64,000 bases of DNA from Anaeromyxobacter sp. Fw109-5 (GCF_000017505.1 NC_009675.1:248001-312000); one strand, 5' to 3'. Positions 1-8,045 are shown, counted from the first letter of the stretch. Numbers and translations are program-made. The notes: generated by a model not told the origin, from the sequence alone.

Positions 1-365
1 TGGGCATGAAGACCGAGGCGCAGGCGAGCCAGGCCGCCTTCTACGTCCCCCAGTACCTCGCCGGTCAGGGCGTCGAGGTCGTGCCCGTGCCCGTCTACTA
101 CCCCGAGGTGCAGGAGATCCTCGGCCGGCGCGTGTACCGGAGCCTCGCCGCGGTGCCGGGCGATATCGATCTCGTGGACGTGTTCCGCCGCCCGCGCGAC
201 GTCCCCGGCCACCTCGACGATCTGCTCGCGAAGCGGCCGCGCGCGGTCTGGCTGCAGCTCGGGATCCGCCACGACGCCGTCGCCGAGCAGCTCGCCCGCG
301 CGGGCATCCAGGTCGTCCAGGACCGCTGCTTGATGGTCGACTGGCGGCGGCTCGTGTCGGGCTGA
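1..365 (+). CDS. CoA-binding domain protein (YccU-like), 5' end cut by the window
   Basis: This is the C-terminal part of a small Rossmann-fold CoA_binding_2 protein. The reading frame is open to the first base, and the visible part starts inside the family's first conserved block (residues reading AAFYVPQYL). It continues through VVPVPVYYPEV, the VDVFRRPRDVP block and WLQLGIRH to the typical ending QDRCLMVDW. Family members are about 140-150 residues, so roughly 20-30 N-terminal residues, including the first Gly-rich loop, lie outside the window. The ATG at position 6 is therefore internal rather than the start. The cellular role of the family is unclear; CoA binding is known from structures of relatives. 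The next gene lies on the opposite strand with a 2-base gap. Confidence 0.85.
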   Translation, partial: GMKTEAQASQAAFYVPQYLAGQGVEVVPVPVYYPEVQEILGRRVYRSLAAVPGDIDLVDVFRRPRDVPGHLDDLLAKRPRAVWLQLGIRHDAVAEQLARAGIQVVQDRCLMVDWRRLVSG

Positions 366-367
366 CG

Positions 368-1423
368 CTAGGGCTCGTCGTCGGCCGGCTCCGAGGCGCC
401 GGCCTCGGCGTCCGCCGCCTTCTTCTTCAGCCCGGCGGCCTCGAGCGCGCCGGCGACGCCGGGCGGCTTGCGGACGTCGGGCAGCGCCGCGCTCGGCGCC
501 GCGATGGGCGCGGCCGTCTCCCCGAGCGCCGTCACCTGGGCGAGGAGCTCCACCCGCGCGCGCACGCCGGGCGCGTCCTTCACGGTGAAGGAGCCGGCGA
601 GCCGGACGCGCAGCGGCGCGCCGGTCTCGGCGTCGAGGAGGAGCTCGCCCTCGGCGGACTCGGGCACGCGGGCGTCCAGGAACGCGAACCGGGCGGCGGA
701 GTCGGGATCGGGCGCGCCGGTGGGGAGGACGCGCGGCTTCGCCGCCGCCTGGGGCGCGCCGGGGGCGAGCGAGAGCCGGAAGCGCCGCGCGGAGCGCCCC
801 GCGACCGTCGCCTCTCCGGCCGGCTCCAGCGCGAGCGCCTCGCCGTAGAGCGCCGCGAGCGCGTGCGCCACGCGGAAGCTGTCGTCCCGGAAGCGGCGCG
901 CGTCGCGGCCGCGATCGGTGGGGCGCTCGCGGAACGGCGCGTAGCGGGCGCGCGCGTAGGTCATGCCGCCCGCGTAGATGATCTCCTTGCCGGTGTCGGA
1001 CCCGGGCCCGAGGCCCGGATCCACGTCCGCCTCGACGTGGAACTCGCCGGTCGCCGACTGGCGGAGGCGGTGGCGCTCGAGGGCGTGGACCCGCGGCGGT
1101 GGCGGCGGCGGCGGGACGAACGGGGCGGGCTTGCCGTCCACGGCGGGAGCCGTCGCGGGCGGGGGCGGCGGCGCGGGGTCGTCGCCCTCCCGCGCGACCG
1201 TCCAGTCGATCGCAGCGGACCACTCGAAGGAGCCGAGTCGCGCGGCCACCTCGTCCGCCGTCAGGGCGAGCGCCTCGCGCGGCTTCGACGGGTCGACGGT
1301 CGCCGCCTGGCCGGCGCGCGCGGTGTCGGCGCCGCCCTCGAGGCGCTGCTTGCCCTCGGGCTCTGGGCCGCCGGAGCAGGCCGCGAGCAGCGCGGCGAGG
1401 GTCAGGGCGAGCGTGCGGGTCAT
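368..1423 (-). CDS. Putative lipoprotein of unknown function
   Basis: I do not recognise a family. The 351-residue product opens with a hydrophobic signal and a lipobox (LLAAC, Cys16), so it is probably an outer-membrane or periplasmic lipoprotein. Two proline-rich runs near residues 80-110 look like flexible linkers. The middle and C-terminal parts (about 115-330) alternate short beta-like stretches and contain ELLLDAETGAPLRVRLAG, reminiscent of LolA/LppX-like beta-sheet lipoproteins that carry lipids; that is only a resemblance. The tail is charged and Lys/Ala/Glu-rich. The ATG at 1423 was chosen because the signal peptide begins there; the same frame extends upstream only as Arg-rich non-coding-like sequence. 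Confidence 0.75.
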   Translation of the reverse strand: MTRTLALTLAALLAACSGGPEPEGKQRLEGGADTARAGQAATVDPSKPREALALTADEVAARLGSFEWSAAIDWTVAREGDDPAPPPPPATAPAVDGKPAPFVPPPPPPPRVHALERHRLRQSATGEFHVEADVDPGLGPGSDTGKEIIYAGGMTYARARYAPFRERPTDRGRDARRFRDDSFRVAHALAALYGEALALEPAGEATVAGRSARRFRLSLAPGAPQAAAKPRVLPTGAPDPDSAARFAFLDARVPESAEGELLLDAETGAPLRVRLAGSFTVKDAPGVRARVELLAQVTALGETAAPIAAPSAALPDVRKPPGVAGALEAAGLKKKAADAEAGASEPADDEP

Positions 1424-1433
1424 GCGGAGCGCG

Positions 1434-1439
1434 ACTCTA
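1434..1439 (-). promoter_or_regulatory. Candidate -10 box TAGAGT for the lipoprotein gene
   Basis: TAGAGT on the minus strand ends 10 bases before the ATG at 1423. No good -35 and no Shine-Dalgarno sequence are visible. If used, the transcript would begin within a few bases of the start codon. Confidence 0.35.
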
Positions 1440-1472
1440 GACCGGAAGCGTGCCCTGGCGCGAGCGGAGGCG

Positions 1473-3272
1473 CTACGACACGCGCGCGATCCGGGAAGGG
1501 AGCAGGCGCGCCGCGGGGGAGGGCGGTGTGGGCTCGGGCGCGGCGCGATCCGTCGCTGCCGCGCGTGCGGCTCCCTCCTCGCCCGGTTCCGGCGTCGCGG
1601 GCGGCGGCGGCGCGCTCGCCGCGACGTCGGCGAACGCGACGCGGCGGTCCTCCCACAGCAGGCGGTCGCACAGGTGCAGCAGCTCGGCGAGCCCGTCGCG
1701 CGAGAGCGCCGAGACCGCGATCCCCTCCGCGCGGTGCGCGAGCGCGGCGCCCTCACCCGGCGGCAGCCGGTCGGCCTTGTTGAACACGAGCAGCCGCTGC
1801 TTCTGCTCGAGGCCGAGGGAGGCCAGGATCGTCTCGACCGCCTCGATCTGCTCGGGGTGGCGCGGGTCGGAGGCGTCCACGACGTGCAGCAGCAGGTCCG
1901 CGTCGGAGAGCTCCTCCAGCGTGGCGCGGAACGCGTTCACGAGGTCGGGGGGCAGGTCGCGGATGAAGCCGACCGTGTCGGTGATGATGACCTCGCGGTC
2001 GCGCGGGAAGCGCAGGCGCCTGCTGGTCGGATCGAGGGTCGCGAACAGCTTGTCCTCCGCGAGCACCGCGGAGTCGGTGAGCGCGTTGAGGAGCGTGGAC
2101 TTGCCGGCGTTGGTGTAGCCCACGATGGAGAGCACGGGCAGGCCGCGGCCGTTGCGCTGCTTGCGGCGCAGCTGGCGGCTCGAGCCGAGCGCCTCGATGC
2201 GCCGCTCCAGCGCCGTGATCCGGTCGCGCACCCGGCGGCGATCGATCTCGAGCTTCGTCTCGCCGGGGCCCCGGCCGCCGATGCCGCCCGCGAGGCGCGA
2301 GAGGGAGTCGTCGCGGCCGACGAGCCTCGGGTAGAGGTACTTCAGCTGGGCGAGCTCGACCTGGAGCTTGCCGTCGGCGCTCTGCGCGCGCTGCGCGAAG
2401 ATGTCGAGGATGAGCTGGGTGCGGTCCAGGATCTTGAGGCTCGTCGCCTCCGCGATGTGGCGCGCCTGCGACGGCGAGAGCTCGGCGTCGAACACGATCA
2501 CCGTCGCCATGAGCTGCATCGAGCGCAGCACGACGTCCTCGAGCTTGCCCTTGCCGATGAGGTAGCGCGGATCGGGATCGCGGCGGAGCTGGACGGTGGC
2601 GTCGATCACCTCGACCCCCGCGGTCCGGGCGAGCTCCTTCAGCTCCTCGAGCGAGGACTCCGCGTCCGCGCGCGACCGCCCCTTCCCGCCGAAGCCCACG
2701 AGGATGGCCCGCTCGCGCCCGCCGGTGCGGCGCACGGCCCGGGCGCGGGCGAACTCCTCCTCGAGCGCGAGCGCGCCGGAGAGCGCGTCGTAGGCGAGGT
2801 CGTGGACGCTGGCCGCCGCCTCGTCCTTCCACATCGCGCCCTGGGCGTTCTCCGGGACGAGGTGCGCGAAGTGCACCTTGCCCGGGAGCCCGTCCTCGCG
2901 GACCTCGATCGCCGCGACCAGGTCGAGGCGCAGGAGGGCGAGGTCGGTGTGGTCGTCGCGGGTGAGCGGCTCGCCGTTCAGGTGCGTGTGCACGAGGCGC
3001 AGGCCGCGCAGGCGGCTCTCGCCGGCGCGGCCGCGGCCGACGTCGGGGAGCTCGAGCTTGCGGGCGTCGCCGACGATGACCGAGTGCACGTCGCCCTTTC
3101 GGTCGAGGAGCACGCCGATCTGGCGGTTGGTCTCGCGCGACACCTCGGAGAGGTGCCGGGCGAGCTCCGGCGACACGATCGACGCGGCGTCGACGCGGCG
3201 GCGGTAGGTGCGGCGGAGGGCGTGGAGCTGGGAGGGCTTGAGGCCGAGGGTGTTGCCGAGGACGTCCTGCAT
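1473..3272 (-). CDS. hflX: Ribosome-associated GTPase HflX, long form
   Basis: HflX binds the 50S subunit and splits or rescues stalled ribosomes using ATP/GTP. This 599-residue copy shows the HflX-specific middle domain (about residues 187-375, including the GGIGGRGPGETKLEIDRRR block that precedes the coiled helices). The G domain has a P-loop GYTNAGKS (385-392), DTVGF (432-436) and NKAD (498-501). Typical HflX is about 430 residues. Here there are some 180 extra N-terminal residues, an architecture I recall from deltaproteobacterial long forms, and a Pro/Ala-rich tail after about residue 545. The start at 3272 gives the full N-terminal domain and has TATGCT 11 bases upstream, but no Shine-Dalgarno sequence. 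Confidence 0.95.
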   Translation of the reverse strand: MQDVLGNTLGLKPSQLHALRRTYRRRVDAASIVSPELARHLSEVSRETNRQIGVLLDRKGDVHSVIVGDARKLELPDVGRGRAGESRLRGLRLVHTHLNGEPLTRDDHTDLALLRLDLVAAIEVREDGLPGKVHFAHLVPENAQGAMWKDEAAASVHDLAYDALSGALALEEEFARARAVRRTGGRERAILVGFGGKGRSRADAESSLEELKELARTAGVEVIDATVQLRRDPDPRYLIGKGKLEDVVLRSMQLMATVIVFDAELSPSQARHIAEATSLKILDRTQLILDIFAQRAQSADGKLQVELAQLKYLYPRLVGRDDSLSRLAGGIGGRGPGETKLEIDRRRVRDRITALERRIEALGSSRQLRRKQRNGRGLPVLSIVGYTNAGKSTLLNALTDSAVLAEDKLFATLDPTSRRLRFPRDREVIITDTVGFIRDLPPDLVNAFRATLEELSDADLLLHVVDASDPRHPEQIEAVETILASLGLEQKQRLLVFNKADRLPPGEGAALAHRAEGIAVSALSRDGLAELLHLCDRLLWEDRRVAFADVAASAPPPPATPEPGEEGAARAAATDRAAPEPTPPSPAARLLPSRIARVS

Positions 3273-3283
3273 TCGTTGTCCGG

Positions 3284-3289
3284 AGCATA
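3284..3289 (-). promoter_or_regulatory. Candidate -10 box TATGCT for hflX
   Basis: TATGCT on the minus strand lies 11 bases before the hflX start codon and is preceded by TGGC. No -35 hexamer is convincing. The leader would be only a few bases long. Confidence 0.35.
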
Positions 3290-3385
3290 GCCACGGTCGC
3301 GGCGCGGATCGAGCCGATCGCGCGGGCGGGAGGCGGCGGGGGTCTCCGTGCGCAGCGGGCCGCCGAGCGGCGGAGAGCTCCTCGT

Positions 3386-3691
3386 TCAGGCCGCCCCGCT
3401 CTCCGGGCCCAGGTCCACCCCCGCGGTGTCGATGTGGAGGTAGCGCAGGAGGCGCAGGTGGTGCTGGCGCAGGCCGCGCACCGCCACGTGGCGCGGCCGC
3501 ACCGCCAGCACCTGGGCGAGGAACGCGACGCCGAAGTCGTGGAACTCGCGCACGTGGGTGAGATCCAGGTGCACCGGCTCGTCCGCGTCGCCCTCGGCGA
3601 GGGCGCGCGCCACGCGCTGTGCGGCGGAGACGTCGAACACTCCCTCGAGCTTGAGCAGCCGCGCCGCGCGCGGTATCGGCCTGCCGTTCAT
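3386..3691 (-). CDS. STAS-domain protein (anti-sigma factor antagonist-like)
   Basis: A single-domain protein of 101 residues. It has the beta-alpha pattern of STAS proteins: an N-terminal strand ending LEGVFDVSAAQRVARAL, a central VHLDLTHVREFHDFGVAFLA matching the DLS.V.fiDs.gl phosphorylation loop, and a C-terminal helix and strand. The usual phosphorylatable Ser/Thr in the D-S-S/T-G loop is replaced by His-Asp-Phe-Gly (HDFGV), so classical phospho-switching of the SpoIIAA type is doubtful. A strong Shine-Dalgarno (GGGGGAAGGA) precedes the ATG at 3691. It is monocistronic, divergent from the HAD gene, with no anti-sigma factor adjacent. Confidence 0.8.
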   Translation of the reverse strand: MNGRPIPRAARLLKLEGVFDVSAAQRVARALAEGDADEPVHLDLTHVREFHDFGVAFLAQVLAVRPRHVAVRGLRQHHLRLLRYLHIDTAGVDLGPESGAA

Positions 3692-3947
3692 CGGTCCTTC
3701 CCCCGGCAGCGCAGCCGCGCCGCCAGCGGCGAGCGTTGGAAGAAGCGTGCCGACGGCGGCGACCCGATCAGGTTGCACGCGCGATCCCCGTAGCTCCGCA
3801 TTCGGACTCGGGGTCCGGGGCAAATCGGTGACCCGGGCGTCCCGTTTGACGCTGTGTCCGGGCGGCCCCAGGGTCGGCGCGATCGGGCGCTGTCGGGCGC
3901 GCATGCAGCGCGTGCCGCATGGGCGAGCAGCGCCCACCTTGCAGGAC

Positions 3948-4619
3948 ATGGCGCGGCCTGAGGCGGTCCTCCTCGACGTGGACGGGACGATGGTGGACTC
4001 GGTGGACCTCCACGCGCGCGCGTGGCAGGAGGCGCTCCGGAGGTTCGGCCGGGACGTCCCGCTCCCGGAGGTGCGGCGGCAGATCGGCAAGGGCGGCGAC
4101 CAGCTCGTGCCGGTGTTCCTCCCTCCCGAGCAGCTCGCCCGGGAGGGGGAGGCGCTCGAGCGGTTCCGCGCCGAGCTGTGGCGGCGCGAGTACATGGCGC
4201 AGGTGCGGCCGTTCCCGGGGGCGCGCGCGCTCCTGCGCCGCGCGCGAGAGGCGGGGCTGCGAGTGGCGCTCGCGTCGAGCGGCAGCGAGGAGGAGGTCGC
4301 GCACAACCGGCGGCTCCTCGACGTCGACGCGCTGCTCGAGGGGTCCACCACCTCCGACGACGCGGCGCGCTCGAAGCCGCACCCGGACATCTTCGAGGCG
4401 GCGCTCGCGCGCGTTCGCGCGCCGCCCGAGCGGGCGATCGCGGTGGGCGACTCGCCCTGGGACGCCCTCGCCGCGGGGCGCGCGGGCGTGAGGACCGTCG
4501 GGCTCCTCTCCGGAGGGTTCGAGGAGCGCGAGCTGCGGGAGGCGGGCTGCGTGGCGATCTACGCCGGGCCCGCCGACCTGCTCGCGCGCTTCGACGAGTC
4601 GCCGCTCGCGCGCGGCTGA
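3948..4619 (+). CDS. HAD-superfamily hydrolase (beta-phosphoglucomutase/phosphatase type)
   Basis: A 223-residue haloacid dehalogenase-like phosphatase. Motif I is DVDGTMVDS (nucleophile Asp in the first DVD), the helical C1 cap follows, and motif II lies in LRVALASSGSEEE. The motif III Lys is in ARSKPHPDIF, and motif IV is AVGDSPWDALAA. This order matches subfamily IA enzymes such as phosphoglycolate phosphatase and beta-phosphoglucomutase; the substrate cannot be told from sequence. The ATG at 3948 has AGGA 4 bases upstream. The 256-base gap to the divergent STAS gene holds no ORF. A TTGACG at 3846-3851 is a possible -35, but no matching -10 is clear. Confidence 0.9.
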   Translation: MARPEAVLLDVDGTMVDSVDLHARAWQEALRRFGRDVPLPEVRRQIGKGGDQLVPVFLPPEQLAREGEALERFRAELWRREYMAQVRPFPGARALLRRAREAGLRVALASSGSEEEVAHNRRLLDVDALLEGSTTSDDAARSKPHPDIFEAALARVRAPPERAIAVGDSPWDALAAGRAGVRTVGLLSGGFEERELREAGCVAIYAGPADLLARFDESPLARG

Positions 4620-4793
4620 ACCACGGCTCGCGCTTCGAGAGCGGCATCGCTGTCTCGAACGCCGTCTCCGGGTCGCGCACGCTCGTTCGGAGCGCTCCTC
4701 GCGAGCGGTCGCGGCGCCGCGCCGTCCCCGGCGGCCGGGCGGGCGGCGACGCCTCGACTCCGCCGCGCGACTCTGCTTCACTCGCGCGCCAGC

Positions 4794-6053
4794 ATGGCGA
4801 CCCTCGTCTCCCCCGAAGCCGGCGCGCCCGCCGGCGCGCGCTCGGTGCTGAACGCCGCCGTGATCGTCGCGGCGCTCGGCTACTTCGTCGACATCTACGA
4901 CCTCATCCTCGTCTCGATCGTGCGCAAGCCGAGCCTCACCGCCCTCGGCGTCGCACCCGAGCTGCTCCTCACCGAGGGCTTCTCGATCCTCAACTGGCAG
5001 ATGATCGGGATGCTGCTCGGCGGGATCGTGTTCGGGGTGGTCGGCGACAAGCTGGGGCGGCTGCAGATCCTGTTCGGCTCGATCACGCTCTACTCGCTCG
5101 CGACGCTCGCGAACGGCTTCGTCACGGACCTCTCCACCTACAAGGTGCTGCGCTTCGTCGCCGGGCTGGGCCTCGCCGGCGAGCTCGGGGCCGGCGTGAC
5201 GCTCGTGTCGGAGATCCTGCCCGCCCGGCTGCGCGGGTACGGGACCATGATCGTCGCCTCGGTGGGGGTCTCCGGGGCGGTGGCGGGGAACCTCGTGGCG
5301 AAGTGGCTCGACTGGCGCTGGGCGTACTTCGTGGGCGGCGGGCTCGGGCTCGTGCTCCTCGTCCTGCGCATCAAGGTGCACGAGTCGGGGATGTTCCGGA
5401 AGGTGGCGCGGCAGGCGGGGATCTCCCGCGGGGACTTCTTCTCCCTGTTCACCGACCGCGAGCGCTTCACCCGCTACCTCGCCTCCATCCTCATCGCCGT
5501 GCCGATCTGGTTCGCGAACGCGATCCTCGTGCTGGGCGCGCCGGAGTTCGCGCAGGCGCTCGGCGTGACCGGGCCCGTCTCGGCCGGTGACGCGGTCATG
5601 TTCTTCTACGGCGGGCTCGTGGTGGGCGACGTGGCGAGCGGCTCGCTCTCGCAGCTCCTGCGCAGCCGCCGCCGCGTGGTGCTCCTCTTCCTCTCCCTCC
5701 TGGCGGCGGCGATCGCGGCCTACTTCCTCGCCGGCCGGGGCGCCTCTCCGGGGCTGTTCCTCGCGCTGTGCGGGCTCCTCGGCGTGACGAGCGGCTACTG
5801 GGCCATCTTCGTCACCATCGCCGCCGAGCAGTTCGGGACGAACATCCGCGCCACGGTCGCGACCACGGTCCCGAACTTCGTGCGCGGCCTGGTGGTGGTG
5901 GTGACCTCGACGTTCGTGTGGCTGCGGCCGCAGGTGGGGCTGGTGGGCGGCGCGCTGGCGGTGGGCGCGATCTGGTTCGCGCTCGCCCTCGGCTCCGCGC
6001 TCCGGCTGCGCGAGACCTTCGGCATCGACCTCGACTACGTCGAGCGGGACTAG
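4794..6053 (+). CDS. Major facilitator superfamily transporter
   Basis: A 419-residue inner-membrane carrier with about 12 hydrophobic segments. The family signature between helices 2 and 3 reads GVVGDKLGRLQ, and the first helix (GYFVDIYDLILVS) resembles the sugar/metabolite:H+ symporter group that includes ProP- and phosphate-transporter-like proteins. The cytoplasmic loop near residues 200-225 is short. The substrate is unknown. The ATG at 4794 lacks a strong ribosome binding site. The exonuclease gene starts 9 bases after its stop, with GGAGGGACC in between, so the two are probably co-transcribed without obvious functional link. Confidence 0.9.
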   Translation: MATLVSPEAGAPAGARSVLNAAVIVAALGYFVDIYDLILVSIVRKPSLTALGVAPELLLTEGFSILNWQMIGMLLGGIVFGVVGDKLGRLQILFGSITLYSLATLANGFVTDLSTYKVLRFVAGLGLAGELGAGVTLVSEILPARLRGYGTMIVASVGVSGAVAGNLVAKWLDWRWAYFVGGGLGLVLLVLRIKVHESGMFRKVARQAGISRGDFFSLFTDRERFTRYLASILIAVPIWFANAILVLGAPEFAQALGVTGPVSAGDAVMFFYGGLVVGDVASGSLSQLLRSRRRVVLLFLSLLAAAIAAYFLAGRGASPGLFLALCGLLGVTSGYWAIFVTIAAEQFGTNIRATVATTVPNFVRGLVVVVTSTFVWLRPQVGLVGGALAVGAIWFALALGSALRLRETFGIDLDYVERD

Positions 6054-6062
6054 GGAGGGACC

Positions 6063-6581
6063 ATGTCGCTCTACGTGGTGGACGTCGAGGCGGACGGCCC
6101 GATCCCGGGGAAGTACTCGATGGTGTCGCTCGGCGCGGTGCTCGTCGAGCCGGGGCTCGGCCGCACCTTCTACGGCCGGACGCGCCCCATCGCCGACGCG
6201 TTCCTCCCCGACGCGCTGGCGGTGTCTGCGACCACGCGCGAGGAGCACCTTCGCTTCGACGAGCCGGGCGAGGTGATGGCCGCCTTCGAGCGCTGGATCC
6301 AGGAGACCACGCGGGGCAAGCCGGTCTTCTTCTCCGACAACCTCGCCTTCGACTGGCAGTTCGTGAACTGGTACTTCCACACGTACCTGGGCCGTAACCC
6401 CTTCGGCTGGAGCGGCCGGCGCATCGGCGACCTCTACTGCGGGATGGTGAAGGACGCGTACGCACAGTGGAAGCACCTCCGCAAGACCGGCCACGACCAC
6501 CACCCGGTGAACGACGCCAAGGGGAACGCCGAGGCGCTCCTGGCGATGATCGACATGGGGCTGAAGCTCACGGCGCGGTGA
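6063..6581 (+). CDS. 3'-5' exonuclease, DEDDh (RNase T-like) family
   Basis: A 172-residue single-domain nuclease. The metal-binding residues are visible: D7 and E9 in VVDVEADG (ExoI), D97 in DNLAFDWQF (ExoII), and H146 with D151 in HHPVND (ExoIII, H-x4-D). This is the DEDDh subtype found in RNase T, oligoribonuclease and the DNA polymerase epsilon subunit. The insert with NPFGWSGRRIGDLYCGM is typical of small stand-alone bacterial members. Substrate (RNA or DNA 3' ends) is undetermined. GGAGG sits just before the ATG. Confidence 0.88.
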   Translation: MSLYVVDVEADGPIPGKYSMVSLGAVLVEPGLGRTFYGRTRPIADAFLPDALAVSATTREEHLRFDEPGEVMAAFERWIQETTRGKPVFFSDNLAFDWQFVNWYFHTYLGRNPFGWSGRRIGDLYCGMVKDAYAQWKHLRKTGHDHHPVNDAKGNAEALLAMIDMGLKLTAR

Positions 6582-6663
6582 GCGGGGCTGATCCGGAGGC
6601 CAGGGTCGCACCACATGGGCCGCTCGAGGAGCTCGCCGAGGTGCCGGCGCCGGGTCAGGGCGG

Positions 6664-6669
6664 TACAAT
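6664..6669 (+). promoter_or_regulatory. -10 box TACAAT for the toxin-antitoxin-like pair
   Basis: TACAAT overlaps the first possible ATG (6668) of the small gene. A transcript from it would start at about 6676, next to the in-frame GTG at 6677, which argues for leaderless translation from that GTG. No -35 match was found. Confidence 0.45.
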
Positions 6670-6676
6670 GCTCTCC

Positions 6677-6898
6677 GTGGACCGGCACGAGACACGGGCG
6701 GGGGCGACGAGCCGGGTGATCCGGCTTCACGAGGACGACGGCGCGTTCGACCGAGCATTCTGGTCTTCCGTCCCGGCGTCGCGTCGCCTCGAGTCCGTCT
6801 GGGAGCTGGTGCTCGAGTACCTCGCGTGGCGGGAGCCCGATGCCGGTCAACCCCGACTTCAGAGATCTGTTTGCCGCGTTGAACGCCGAGCGCGCTGA
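6677..6898 (+). CDS. Small protein, putative partner of the downstream nucleotidyltransferase
   Basis: A charged 73-residue protein with no domain I can name. The core (VIRLHEDDGAFDRAFW, followed by a helix SRRLESVWELVLEYLAW) is rich in acidic and aromatic residues, as in small antitoxin-like partners that precede AbiEii-type or MNT-type nucleotidyltransferases. Its last 59 bases overlap the next gene in another frame, so the two must be translationally linked. GTG 6677 was chosen because the TACAAT box overlaps the alternative ATG at 6668; using that ATG would add three residues. Confidence 0.55.
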   Translation: MDRHETRAGATSRVIRLHEDDGAFDRAFWSSVPASRRLESVWELVLEYLAWREPDAGQPRLQRSVCRVERRAR

Positions 6899-7286
6899 GT
6901 ACCTGCTCGTCGGCGGCTACGCGCTCGCGGTTCACGCGGCGCCGCGCTTCACGAAGGATCTCGACGTGTGGGTCGCCCCGACGACCGCGAACGCGGTGCG
7001 CGTCCGGGCAGCGCTGGAGCGCTTCGGAGCGCCGCTGGCGGACCTCCGCGAGTCGGATCTCGCGACCCCAGGCATCGTCTTCCAGATCGGTGTCCCTCCG
7101 AACCGGATCGACGTGCTCACCGCGATCGACGGCGTCACGTTCACGGAGGCCTGGCCGGAGCGCATCGAGACGACCTACGGCGGCGAGCCCGTCCCGGTCA
7201 TCGGCCGGCTCCAGCTCATCGCCAACAAGCGCGCCTCGGGGCGACCGCAGGACCTCCTCGACGCCGAGATGCTCGAGCGCGGCTGA
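6840..7286 (+). CDS. Nucleotidyltransferase (AbiEii/DUF6036-like), toxin candidate
   Basis: A 148-residue protein of the minimal nucleotidyltransferase fold. The motif YLLVGGYALAVHAAPR followed by TKDLDVWV matches the GG-x(n)-D-x-D active site of AbiEii-like and DUF6036 nucleotidyltransferases, with catalytic Asp residues in DLD. A third Asp is likely in RIDVL, which follows VPPN. AbiEii relatives transfer nucleotides to tRNA in type IV toxin systems; whether this one is toxic is inferred only from its family and the overlapping small partner. It overlaps the preceding gene by 59 bases. The LysE gene starts 62 bases downstream. Confidence 0.8.
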   Translation: MPVNPDFRDLFAALNAERAEYLLVGGYALAVHAAPRFTKDLDVWVAPTTANAVRVRAALERFGAPLADLRESDLATPGIVFQIGVPPNRIDVLTAIDGVTFTEAWPERIETTYGGEPVPVIGRLQLIANKRASGRPQDLLDAEMLERG

Positions 7287-7347
7287 GGCGCCTCGCGGGC
7301 CTCCACCTGCGCATCAGCGCGAACGCCCTCGACGCGGACCCGCTCTC

Positions 7348-7965
7348 GTGATCTCTCCCGCCGCCCTGACGCTCTTCCTCACCGGCGCGACCCTCGGTCT
7401 CTCCGCCGCCGCGCAGCCCGGGCCCTACCAGGCCTACTTGCTGGCGCAGTCGCTGCGGAACGGCGCCGCCCGCACCCTGCCGGTCGCGCTCGTGCCGTTC
7501 GTCTCCGACCCGGCCGTGATCGCGGTCGTGCTGGTGGTCCTCGCCCAGGTGCCGGCGGGGTTCCTCCGCGTCCTCCAGATCGTGGGCGGCGCGGTGGTGC
7601 TCTGGCTCGCGGTGGCGACGCTGCGGGCCGCCCGCGCCGGCGGCCCGGTCGAGGGGAGGGCGCCGCCGCGCGGGTTCGTGCGGGCCGCGGTCGTGAACCT
7701 CACGAACCCGAACGCCTGGATGTTCTGGAGCCTCGTGGGCGGGCCGGTGCTCGCCGAGGCGTGGCGCGACGCGCCGGTGCGCGCGCTCGCGTTCCTCGCC
7801 GGCTTCTACCTGTTCCTCACCGGCGGCAACTTCGCCCTGGTGGGGCTCGCCTCGGCGGCGAGCCGGCTCGGCCCGCGCTTCACGCGCGCGCTCGGGCTCG
7901 TCTCCGGCGCGGCGCTGCTCGCCTTCGGCGCCTGGCAGATCGGGCGCGGGCTCGCGGGGGCGTGA
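7348..7965 (+). CDS. LysE/RhtB-family exporter
   Basis: A 205-residue inner-membrane protein with about six hydrophobic segments. The N-terminal TGATLGLSAAAQPGPYQAYL matches the G-x-x-PGP signature of the LysE superfamily, and the central NLTNPNAWMFW matches the family's conserved NPK/NPN loop. These carriers export amino acids or other small metabolites; the substrate is not predictable. The start is GTG 7348 because the hydrophobic first helix begins immediately after it; the frame upstream is shadow of the nucleotidyltransferase. Confidence 0.85.
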   Translation: MISPAALTLFLTGATLGLSAAAQPGPYQAYLLAQSLRNGAARTLPVALVPFVSDPAVIAVVLVVLAQVPAGFLRVLQIVGGAVVLWLAVATLRAARAGGPVEGRAPPRGFVRAAVVNLTNPNAWMFWSLVGGPVLAEAWRDAPVRALAFLAGFYLFLTGGNFALVGLASAASRLGPRFTRALGLVSGAALLAFGAWQIGRGLAGA

Positions 7966-8007
7966 CGCGCCTTCACGGAGGGAGCGTCCCGGCTCCACGC
8001 TCCGTGC

Positions 8008-8013
8008 TAGGAT
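8008..8013 (+). promoter_or_regulatory. Extended -10 box TGCTAGGAT for the DUF2059 gene
   Basis: TG-C-TAGGAT (hexamer at 8008-8013) lies 32 bases before the ATG at 8046, with a GGAG ribosome binding site in between. No clear -35, as is usual for extended -10 promoters. Confidence 0.4.
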
Positions 8014-8045
8014 GCCGCGTCACCTCACCCGCTCCGGAGCTCGCC

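Noticed and set aside
3768-6935. A 1055-residue open frame on the minus strand opposite the HAD, MFS and exonuclease genes
   Set aside because: Composition is Arg/His/Pro/Glu-rich without domains, and it covers three recognisable genes on the other strand. Long antisense frames are expected at this GC content.
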